This document shows, piece after piece, positions 55,467 through 64,000 of a stretch of 64,000 nucleotides of DNA. Position numbers and translations under genes: made by a program. Position 1 is the stretch's first letter. The number at the start of each line of letters is the position of its first letter. The notes below the pieces were generated by a model. It was not told the origin of the DNA. It did not search any database and saw only the letters and a list, made by a program, of their open reading frames with translations. The stretch lies in contig JAJHZJ010000335.1 of assembly GCA_023548195.1 (NCBI GenBank), positions 5,748,514-5,812,513 of the forward strand. Reading direction: 5' to 3'. The stretch comes from Bettongia penicillata ogilbyi. Its lineage: Eukaryota; Chordata; Mammalia; Diprotodontia; Potoroidae.

Positions 55467-55491
55467 GCCTGGGCCTGGGCCTGGGCCTGGG
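55467..55491. repeat. Hexamer repeat, right arm of inverted repeat
   Basis: Four GCCTGG units. The first 20 bases are the exact reverse complement of 55261-55280, with 186 bp between. Confidence 0.9.
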
Positions 55492-56105
55492 CGGAGGGAT
55501 CCCCGGGCTGAGGCGGCGGAGGTGCTGCGGCCCGGGGCCGGGTGGTGAATGGGCTGGTGGTGCTCGCTGCTGCTGCTGCTGCTGCTGGGAGGAGGAGGAG
55601 GAGGAGGAGGAGGAGGAGGAGAAGGAGGGGGGGGGAGGAGGAGGAAGAAGAAGAAGAGTTGGGCTGGCTGGGCTCTCACAGTTTGTCTCCCGCTGCTCGG
55701 CTTCTCCTCCGCCCGCCCCCTCCTCTCACTTCGGCCCCGGGCCTCTGTGAGAGTGAGTCTCCAGAAGGAGGAGGGGGAGGAGGACGAGGAGGGGGAGGAG
55801 GACGAGGAGGAGGAGGAGGCTCCCGTCCCTCCCCCCGCGGCCCCCTCCTCCCCACCCCCCTGCCTGGGGAAGCGGAGGAAAGAAACAGCCCGGAGAGAGG
55901 AGTGAGGGAGTGAGGGAGGGAGTGAGAGTGAGGGAGGAGAGAGGAGGAGGAGGAGGGGGCAGCCTCCCATCTTCGAGTAGATTCAAAAAGTGAGAGGCCC
56001 AGAGAGCCCAGCTCAGCCCAGCTCCAGCCCAGCAGCAGCGGCGGCGGCGGCGGCTCCAGCGCCTTCCCTCCCTCCCTCCTTCCTTGCTTCCCTCCCTCCC
56101 TCCCC

Positions 56106-56215
56106 ATGAAGAAGAGTCCCCTCCTCCTCCTCCTCCTCCTCCTCCTCCTGCTGCTTCTCCTGCTCAGAGTTCCTGCCTCCAGCTGCCAGGGGGACAGCCA
56201 GCCAGCAGCAGGAGG
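56106..56215 (+). CDS. Candidate first coding exon: signal peptide of a secreted or membrane protein
   Basis: The start ATG lies after CTCCCTCCCC. The frame gives MKKSP, then 15 Leu (residues 6-20), then RVPASSCQGD and SQPAAG. That is a textbook signal peptide: basic n-region, long hydrophobic h-region, and a small-residue cleavage region (A-S-S around 24-26). Nine of the leucines come from a pure CTC run. I end the exon at 56215 because GTGCAG follows and the reading after it (Phe/Ser/Leu-rich) loses protein character; this donor is weak. The alternative is a run to 56597, where GAAGTAAGT is a strong donor in phase 0, adding about 127 low-complexity residues. No gene is recognised. Ending with AAG-GG before a split codon is compatible with the exon 1 end of MAM-domain receptor tyrosine phosphatases (…AGG|C), but this is only a few residues. 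The rest of the gene would lie beyond the window. Confidence 0.5.
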
Positions 56216-59200
56216 GTGCAGTATCCCAGCTTTTCCATTCTCTCTCTCTCTCTCCTCCTCACTCTCTCTTTTTTCCTGGAGTAGCTGCTTCTCCTCCCTC
56301 CTCCCTCCCTCCTCTCTCTGTCTCTGTCTCGTCTCTGGGAGATGCAGGGGCTGCTTGCTGGGAGTTTGTTGGGGTGGTGAGGGGGAGGGGAGGGATGGAG
56401 CAGGGAGGGAGGAGAGGAGGGGGGGCTCTGGTCAGGGCCCCAGGAGTCAACTTGGGATTTCAGGAAGAACTTCCCGGGGGGGGGGCGCCCCTCTCCGCGT
56501 CCTTCCTCTCCTCCACCGCCCCCCCAAAGACAATGGAAAAATCTTGTCTATTTCCCCAGCCCCCCTCCCCTCCCCTCCCCCCCAGGATGAATTGGAAGTA
56601 AGTTTATGAGCAGCCTGGGGAGCGGGGGAGCTTCGGGCAGGGCCGCCGAGGGAGGGGGGCCGGCCCCCCCCCCGCGCGGGGGGAGGGGCCCGGCGGGGGG
56701 GTCACGTTGTCCGGGGGGGCGGGGCGGGGGTGCCGGGGGAGCCTCGTTCTCTGCCCTCCGGTCCCCCGGCTGATGATTGTTTCCTTTTCTCTCCGTTCTC
56801 CCTCCCTCTGTCGGAGGGGGGAAGTTTGGAGGAGGAGGATGGGGACCATTTTTTTTTTGGAAAACCATCTTGTTTGGCGGCCGAGAGATCTGGTTCAAAA
56901 AAAAAAGCTGCGGCTGCTGACGCCGCCGGGCTCGCGTGTGTGCGAGTGCGAGTGTGCGCGCGTGTGAGTGCGTGAGTGTGTGTTGGTGCATTTGTGTGTG
57001 GGGGCCGGGGCCGCGGCGCTGGGGAAATTCCGCTCCGTATTCTTCTTGGGCAACTTGTTATTCTGGAGTGAGCCTGCACCCCTCGCCCGGGCCCCGCGCA
57101 CGCACGCACGCACGCACGCACCCGCGCGCGGACCGCAAGGACTCCCGCGCCCCCCACCCCGCCGGCGCGGGGGGTGGGGTGGGGGGACGGGGGAGGGGCC
57201 GGCTGGGCTCCGCGCGCTGTGCGGGACTCGCCCGCACTTGGCTGCGCTCGCCCTCGCTGTCCCCGGGCCGGGCCCTGGGGGCCGCGGAGGGAGGCCGGGA
57301 GCCCGAGGGGTCCTGAGGAGTTAGTTGTGGAGATGGAGGGGTACGTGGGGCTGGGGGGGTTGTTTTCTGGGGTGAATCCGTGTCATCACATCCTGGTCAG
57401 ATGGTGAAATAGTCTTTGTCTGGGTCCCCACTCGTGGGGCTCCTCGTGTCCGGCCCCCTCGGCCTCCCGGGGCTGGGGTGGGCCCCAGCCCTAGCCTTGA
57501 CCCTGAACTTGGCGCTTGGCTTCTCCCCCCGCTCCTCCAAGGGGCTTGCTGGCCCTGCGGATGCTCGACCTGGGGAACTTAGATGGGCTGGGGCCGGGCC
57601 CACGCTGAGAGGAAGATACCTTGTAACTCATGGAATTCCCGTTGTTTTGTTTTGTTTTCTTGCCCTGTAGGGAGAACTTACATAGGTGCACGTTCCAGAG
57701 GTGTCCGAGGGTGACAAGGTGGGACATCCTTTCTGTTGGTTGGTTTGTTTTTATAAAAGAAGAGAGAATCCTTGTTGAGTAAAATACGTTAAGGTGACTG
57801 AAATATGGGGGACTTTGAAAACATCGAAGGACACTTCAGCATTTGCACCTTTAGCTTCAGTCTGGGATCGGTTCGGTGTGGACAGTGAAAATAAAGTGGG
57901 TCAGCTTCACTTCTTTTTTGAAGAGAAGCCCAGGAATTTTTTTTTTTTTTAAGTTTTGCAGTTTGGTTCACAGAGTTGTAGGGAACTGTTACTACATATT
58001 CGTTGAAAATGCTGTAATTTATTTTTAAAATCTGATATCCCTCCTTAGTTGCCCTCCTTCATGGGAAATCTTCATTGGGAGTCTAAAACTGATTTATTAA
58101 TGACCATTTAAAGTCCCAAGAATGCATCTTTAAATCCTGGGCATGTCTTCTGAGGGAAAAGGAGTTAGTGTGCAGTTGAACTCCTGTTTATCAATGAAAT
58201 TTCTGTCCTGAAGACTACATTAGGTTTAAAACTGGGCTTAAAGACCTTTCAGATAATAGTTTAAAAATACCAAAATACTAACTTTTACATTGAGCACAAT
58301 CACCGGGAACATTTTCACTTAAGACTTTGTTTTCTTTCTTATGAAGGTATTAGTGTTTGTAATTTGACTGGTACTACCCAAGGGGACTCTCTCAGGAGAA
58401 AATCTCTTCTGGTGGAGTCTTGCTGAAGATGTTTGAGTTTTAAGAGTTTTTAAAAGTTATGTTCAGGGGAAGCAAGTTGTATTCACAGCTCAGACAAGTT
58501 TGCCTTCTTTTTCAGATTTCATGGACCTGGAGGTAAAGGGCTTTTGAGAAAAGACATCTGCCGGGGCCTACGGAAGCCTCAGTGGTGAAGGGGGCCGCTT
58601 TTTTCCACTTACTACGTTCTTATCACTGCTGCCATCCTTGGATCATCCATGTGGGTAACTGCTTGGGAGATAGATGCCCACTCGCCTTGTATGGACAGCT
58701 CTCAGTTCTGCCCAGTAGGAGGTGCTGCAGCGACAGAAGGCCATCCATTGGCTGAATTTTGAGCTTGGGCTTACCTCTCGTTTTCGGCATCTGGGTCAAA
58801 GGAGTGACAGGTTAACATTCAGCTCAGAGTTCCAGGAGTGCCTTCAGTAAGTCCATTTAAGATTCCATTTCTGAGTGAGACGTGGTTATATTGTAATGGA
58901 AGCCTGGACGGCCTTCTGTCTGGCTCAAGGAAGGCGGGCTGCTTTTCCACATGTACATTGCATTGTTTCTGCTCATGAGGATGGAGTTTGGGACGCTGAG
59001 CTTTCGTGGCTCAGTTGTTCAGAGTGCATGCACAGAAATAGTTCACTTCAGGGTTATCAAACTTTGACAGGATCCCTGGGATCATTCGTTTTCTCATAGC
59101 AACATTTGCAATTGATGATTGGAGTTTGAGGCCTGGTACTGCTTATCTCTCAATATTCCTATTAACTGACTTTGGGGCACTGTAGTTTGGAATTGGTAAT

Positions 59201-62200
59201 TTTAGTGTATGGTAGACATTTCAATCTCTTTTTGGGTGAGGTGGTTCTCCAAATTGGTAAAGGACCGTAACGGATAGATACAAAGGGATTAATTTATACA
59301 AGTCCAGTTCACCCCTTTTCCATTGGCCTCCAGAGGCTACATATTCTTAAACCTTAAGTCAGGCTGTACCAGTGTGGCTAAATTATTGCAGATGTTCACA
59401 GAGTGTGGCGTATGGACGTAATGGGGCTACAAAGGAAAAGGCCACTGAACAGCTTCGTGGTGTTCAGAGCATGTGGTCTTCTGAAACTCCCCACGTTTAA
59501 GATGATTCGTATCTTTGGATGTTCGTTGCCATTGCTTGTGAGGTCCTACAGAAAACTTTTTAAAAACTTGAAAGGTTTGTGAAACTTTTGGAAAGTTATC
59601 TGGACTAAATTACTAGACAGACAACTCTTGAAGCATGAAACTGAACTAAGACTTCTGGGACACTTGTACTTTATAGCTGTCATACTTGGTGACAGACTGC
59701 CATGTGGTCTGTTGATTGTCTCTTTGGAAAAGAAAGCTGGAACCGGGGTTGATAGTGGTTGAAAAAAGAGTGAATACGAGGGAGAATAGGGTCCTGAACA
59801 TGTGGGGAAAGTTTCAAGAACAATGCTGTGATGTTGTTTTTTAAGATATTTGTTAAAGAATGTTCTCAGTGTGTTTTTTTAGTTAAAAAAATTACTTGTC
59901 ACTTTGTTTTTGGAGTTTGGCTGTGAAATCTTTTCCCCTCATTAAAATTTGCTTTTTCTTTATCTCCCTCTGAAAAGAAATATGAGAACAGGCACACACT
60001 CAGTTGTTTGTGGCAGAAATTCTTTCTGAACCTGAGGATGCTGTCTGCATCCACAGGAGGGATGACTTTGGCTGCCACTGTAGATCATCTGGTTTTGGAC
60101 GGTTGGTCTCCCCTGTCAGTGCAGCCCTGAGTTGTAGGGGGCCTGGGCATCTCTCTACTGCTCCCACATGCTTCCTAATGTGCACACTGGCAGGTGTCAT
60201 CACAGAGCCTGAGGCTTGTAGAGGCATTTTCAATGTCACCTTGAGTTTTGATTTGCCCACAACTTTTCAAAAAACTCTGTGATAGAAACTTTCAAGCATG
60301 TTTTAAAGACCAAGATAAATTGCGTGTCTGATATGTCTGTGGATGGGATTTTTTGTGGTTGTTTTTTCCTTCTTTTGGAAGAAAGCAAGAAATAAACACC
60401 TGTCTGAATTATGGGAGGAAAACCTTTACTTTTTTTCCTCCTTCAGATGTTTTGGTAAAGAAGTAACTTAGAGTTTAAAGTTGAGAGCTTTGAACTTTGT
60501 GATTTTCTCTGTGGCCCAAAGATTAAAGACTTTTTGAAAATAAAAGTACTTGTGTATCAACATACATGAGAATATGTAAAAGTTACACTCTTGAGTATTA
60601 GGAAACTTTGCCAAGTGGAAGAAGAGTTTTGTTTAAAGGGGAAGACCAAAGAGAAATTTCCAAGAGCAACATTCCCTTTCCTGTATCACAGTCGTCTTGA
60701 AAGAGTGGCTGAAGTGACAGTCTGTTTTATCCTCAGCATTGTATTGTCTTTGTTTAATCATTATTTGAGGGGGTAAATAGAAGCAAATAAACTTTCAAGC
60801 CTAGAATCTTTGGATAGAATCCTCTTTTATTTGGAGTACAGTTAGGTTTGGTTTCTTTTATGTAGTTGAATCTACAGGTTAGTTTTAAGACAATTGTGTT
60901 GCCTTTTCAGGAACTTCCGTTATCTGAATACTTACGTAGTCCTCGGTTTTCTTTAGAATCTCAAAATGGATTTATTGACATCAACTTTATCTGAGGTCAG
61001 GGGCTTTTTTTTTTCCTGCTTTGAGAATTCATAGGGGTAATGTGTTAACATTGCACATAGTTTATTACAAAACAATTATTTCTCAAAATAGCTTTTTTTT
61101 TTTTGTGCAGTAGTATTTTATAAAGCTTTCCTATTCTTCTGATGTCTATCTGGAGCCTTCAGTTAGCAGTTCTCTGTGTAAGAATATTGACCTATAATTT
61201 TTAGACTAATTTCTATATTACTATTTCATCAGCCCAATAATCTTAAGGAGGGGGTGGTAATCCAGATGTTATAACTGAACTGTTAATGCACTGATCCATT
61301 ATCTTTGTGTCTGTACCCTGCAGTTCTGAGTTGGGATGTGAATGTAACCTCATTCTTCCCCACCCTTTAGACTTTGGAAGTTTACTTTTAAAAGCTGGCT
61401 AGTTAGCCCTTTGCAAACTATTCCAGGTCTCTGACTCGGAATTTGTTATGGAAGTATTTCTTTGCAGAATCCTTCTAAGAGTAAATTGCTTCATGGGGAG
61501 AGAGGAAAGGGATGGGGCCTAACAGGTTGGTGATCTAGGCTTTGTTTTGTAACTGTTTGTGGGGTTGGGGTGGGGGACCTAGAAAGATGGGTTTTGTTTT
61601 ATTGTTTTGGCTGCATTGAGAATACAAACTGTCAGTACTTGAGGAGAAGGAGCGGCAGAAAAGAATTGATTTTGTTCTCTACTGCAGATCCAAATATTGT
61701 TAACCATGTGCATCTCTGAAGCATCCTATTTACAAACTGGGCAGCAGCTGATTTGTTCAGTCAGTTTACTCTCAGAACCAGCAACTGTTTTTTAGAACCC
61801 AAACTTAAAAATAATCCTAATACTCTCCAGATAAATTGAGGATGGTAACCATAGCAACCACTTTTATGGACAGGGATTTGGTTATGTCGCTGAAGCTTCA
61901 GACCCTTTGTAGCCAGTTGTAGTCACTTGTGTAGGGAAATGGAGGCCTGGAGGCCTTGGGTGACTGGAGTTGAGTTACATCATATCTGTAGGCTAGCTAG
62001 CCTTTTTCTTTTAAAAATTTTCTGAGCTTGATTCTCTTGCCTGCATGTGAAAACCGTGTGGGGCCTCCTGCCTAAAGTTTTACTTAAAGTCAAAATAGTT
62101 GTTGGTATCCGTACTCTTTGTGTGTAGGGCTGTTGTTTTCTTGGGGAAGATAGGGTTGGGTTAGGGCCTGTACTGTCACTGGGGTAAGGAACCCTCTTTG

Positions 62201-62249
62201 TGGAAATTACCTGGTGTTTGTTTTGTATATACTTAGGTGGGCATGTTTC
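56216..62249 (+). other. Presumed 5' part of intron 1
   Basis: After the CpG island ends near 57.6 kb, the sequence becomes A/T-rich with few old repeats. I see no further coding exon. The 60000-60282 segment is open on both strands for 86-92 codons, which is somewhat unusual, but neither translation has a recognisable domain. Low repeat density over about 6 kb downstream of a promoter is what a regulatory first intron would look like. Confidence 0.45.
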
Positions 62250-62375
62250 TCTTCACAGAATGTGAGCTGTCCGAGGAGGCTTGTTTCTTTCTTGTCTTTG
62301 TACCCTCCACAACTGTCCTAAGGCCTGGCACAGGATGAGGGCAGCTTACTAAGTGTTCCATGATTGATTTATCTG
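62250..62375 (+). repeat. L2 3' end
   Basis: ACAGAATGTGAGCTGTCCGA, TTGTCTTTGTACCCTCCACA and AAGGCCTGGCACAGGATGAG in L2 order. Confidence 0.7.
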
Positions 62376-62882
62376 GGCTGCTGGAGGGCACTGAGAGGTT
62401 ATGTGGTAGGTGGGGATGGAGGGCACGGCCTCAGGCTTTTCTGAATCTGAAGCAGGGCTCTATTCACAAGGCTCATTATGGGGGGTAGGCATACTAATTG
62501 TGTGATTTATGTATCTTTTGGGGGATGATCCCCGAAAGTCAGTTTTGATAGGAAACCCAGCAAACAATATTTTTTTCAAAGTATATTTTCACACTGGCCA
62601 AGTTAGAAGCTGCTGTATTTTGGACCTTGAAGGGCAAAAATAAATCACAAAACTTCCAACATTTTCTGCTCTTTTTCCTTAGTACATTATTCCATATACC
62701 TATGTTGACACATTTTATGTGTGAAAATGTACCGATTCAGATGTTTAATAGATTGTGCTGAAGGTAATCTCTGCAATGCTCCCGAAGAGGGAACAGAGTA
62801 GTTCCTTCTGACTAAAGCTCGTCAAGCCTTGAAAGATGGTCCAGACTTTGTTGAACTTCTGGTAGGATGCTGTGGCCTGTGT

Positions 62883-62957
62883 ACTACAAGTCCCAGGATG
62901 CAATGCAATCTTTTATTTGTCATCTGATGAGAGCATTGCATGCTGGGATTTGTAGTT
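62883..62957. promoter_or_regulatory. Inverted pair of ZNF143/THAP11-type (SBS) motifs
   Basis: Left arm ACTACAAGTCCCAGGATGC followed by AATGC (62883-62906). Right arm, read on the minus strand, ACTACAAATCCCAGCATGC followed by AATGC (62956-62933). The arms agree at 22 of 24 positions and are separated by 26 bp. Each fits the known ACTACAnnTCCCAnnATGC site of ZNF143 and THAP11, normally found at promoters. They lie about 6.8 kb downstream of the putative start codon. Confidence 0.75.
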
Positions 62958-63639
62958 TCTTCAAACTTCTGCTACCCTTCTCACATTGTAAAGTCCATTT
63001 AATGAAAACTGGGGCAAAGCCTGAGGTTCTTTGAAAAGCAGTAATCGCTCTTAGTTGAGTGAATTTTGATTGTTATTGTTTTTTGTGTTGTATGATTAAA
63101 TTTCAGAATGAATATTTAAAAAGAACATTTCCGTTAATTTTAGTTAAATCTGATTTTTACCAGCTTCTTTCACAGTTTATGATGATGAGTTGCAGACGGT
63201 CATGATTTTTGAGGGTCCTGGGGGTCTGCAGGCTTTATGTTAAGTCTCCTTGGAATTCTGGCCTTGGGCAGTGCTAGAGTCAGGGGGTCTTCATCACTTG
63301 GACTGCAGTATTGCTGTTTCCTCCTATTATAGCTTGGTTGTTAAAGATGGCCTGCCAGAATTCAAGTGTGCAGTTGCATGTTTATTTTGTAACTGTCACT
63401 AGCATCATGGACACTTGTAATAGGAGACGGAAATACATATTGTTGACAGTGATTAAAATGCAGCAATGGACATCTAGAACCCAGAAGTTTAGTCTGAGCG
63501 GTAGCCGTGGGGATGGAGGATGCTTGGTTTCTTCAATTTCCTCTTTGTATGTACATTTCTAAATTTTAAGTTTGGCTAACTTGGAAGTGGGCCGGCCTTT
63601 CTGCCCCATTAAGCACAACATTTTAAATACAAAATCTGT

Positions 63640-63860
63640 ACACAGACCTTGGAGTCAGAGGACCTGGGTTCAAATCTTGCCTCCCTCTCTGACTACCTGA
63701 GTAAGTCACCTTATCTTTGTGGGACTTTGTTTAGGACTATGTGTCTATAAAAAGAGGAGTTTAGAGTAAATGGCCTCTGAAGGTCATTTTAGCTCTAAGT
63801 CTATGACTCTGTGACCTGATAAAATTTGCAAAGCATTTTGTGGGTATCACTAAAGTTATG
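63640..63860 (+). repeat. MIR-type SINE with marsupial-type 3' extension
   Basis: AGACCTTGGAGTCAGAGGAC, CTGGGTTCAAATCTTGCCTC, GACTACCTGAGTAAGTCACC, then GGTCATTTTAGCTCTAAGTC and TATGACTCTGTGACC. Complete in forward order. Confidence 0.85.
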
Positions 63861-63929
63861 CAAATACAAATTTGATTGCTGTTCACCATCAGAAGTCCAA
63901 GTGATAATATCAAGATTTTTGGAGTAAAA

Positions 63930-64000
63930 TCCTGTTATTGTCCTAGTCATAAAATCCTAGCACTAAAAGAACCCTGCCTGTAATGAAGCCCAACTTCATA
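63930..64000 (-). repeat. MIR/THER-type piece cut by the window end
   Basis: TCATAAAATCCTAGCACTAA followed by AGAACCCTGCCTGTAATGAA and GCCCAACTTCATA is the reversed start of the same 3' extension as other MIR-like copies here. The element continues beyond the window. Confidence 0.55.

Larger units (their letters stand above)
54725..57610. promoter_or_regulatory. CpG island, probable promoter and exon 1 region
   Basis: An abrupt switch from A/T-rich DNA to very GC- and CpG-rich DNA lasting nearly 3 kb. It has GC boxes (GGGGGCGGGGCC near 54933), GGC/GCC triplet runs, CpG-dense words (GCGCGCGAGCACGCGCAC near 55387), (GGCCTG)n and (CCAGGC)n hexamers, (GAG)n tracts at 55590-55625 and 55765-55825, and long G-runs at 56473-56700. 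No TATA box was recognised, as expected of a dispersed CpG promoter. Transcription is most likely rightward because the only good start codon with a signal peptide is on the plus strand, but a divergent transcript cannot be excluded. The many Gly, Arg, Pro, Ser and Glu-rich frames across the island are composition artefacts. Confidence 0.92.

Noticed and set aside
54685..56107. Many frames of 75-269 codons in both directions rich in Gly, Ala, Arg, Pro, Ser or Glu
   Set aside because: They are the expected effect of a CpG island with GGC, GAG and CCT repeats. They overlap one another on both strands and show no domain.
56548..57157. Minus-strand frames of 147 and 151 codons (Pro-, His-, Thr-rich)
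   Set aside because: Composition artefact of the island; no start context, domain or splice support for a divergent gene.
58516..58532. Possible 17-bp micro-exon: TTCTTTTTCAG before it and GTAAAG after it, containing ATGGACCTGGAG
   Set aside because: Splice-like signals this short occur by chance; nothing else supports an exon.
1..64000. CRISPR arrays, operons, phage or bacterial defence genes
   Set aside because: The window is mammalian nuclear DNA; no regularly spaced repeats or prokaryotic gene organisation are present.

Overview
The window looks like mammalian nuclear DNA, most likely from a marsupial. The reasons are: MIR and L2 copies throughout; tRNA-derived SINEs whose 3' halves resemble the tail of RTE/BovB LINEs, as in marsupial genomes; L1-type LINEs with an A/T-rich 3' end not seen in placental L1; and ORF1-only (half-L1, HAL1-like) elements. 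Everything here was read by eye, so family names rest on remembered consensus features and repeat boundaries are approximate (about ±20 bp) unless a target-site duplication (TSD) fixes them.

Layout. 1-54.7 kb is gene-poor, repeat-built DNA in which I find no convincing host coding exon. 6.1-17.4 kb holds three HAL1-like elements on the minus strand, each with its own TSD. An L1 (+) fragment and an AT microsatellite lie at 18.1-19.2 kb. A permuted L1 remnant (minus) fills 22.2-25.4 kb, and a 335-bp purine tract lies at 27.0-27.4 kb. Minus-strand L1 3' ends recur at 29.1-30.3, 39.2-40.3, 44.5-46.8, 50.7-51.7 and 52.2-53.6 kb. The 44.5-46.8 kb copy has been invaded by a short L1 tail, a solo retroviral LTR with perfect 4-bp TSD, and an L2. 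An old 1.5-kb LINE-like element at 49.4-52.0 kb is split by an L1. L2 tails and MIR-type SINEs fill most of the rest.

At about 54.7-57.6 kb base composition changes abruptly to a CpG island of nearly 3 kb. It has GC boxes, triplet repeats and IRF/PRDM1-like GAAA motifs at its upstream edge. On the + strand it contains an ORF start at 56106 with a typical signal peptide: two lysines, then 15 leucines. This is best read as promoter plus exon 1 of a secreted or membrane protein gene pointing to the right, with 56.6-64 kb as the start of its first intron. I cannot name the gene. A weak resemblance to the exon-1 ends of MAM-domain receptor tyrosine phosphatases is given as a hypothesis only. The presumed intron is poor in repeats and carries a notable inverted pair of ZNF143/THAP11-type motifs at 62.88-62.96 kb.

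I found no new enzymatic or defence system. The most interesting items are the HAL1 trio with an L1-type 5' end, the paired ZNF143-type hairpin, the nested stack at 44.5-46.8 kb, and the promoter architecture of the CpG island.
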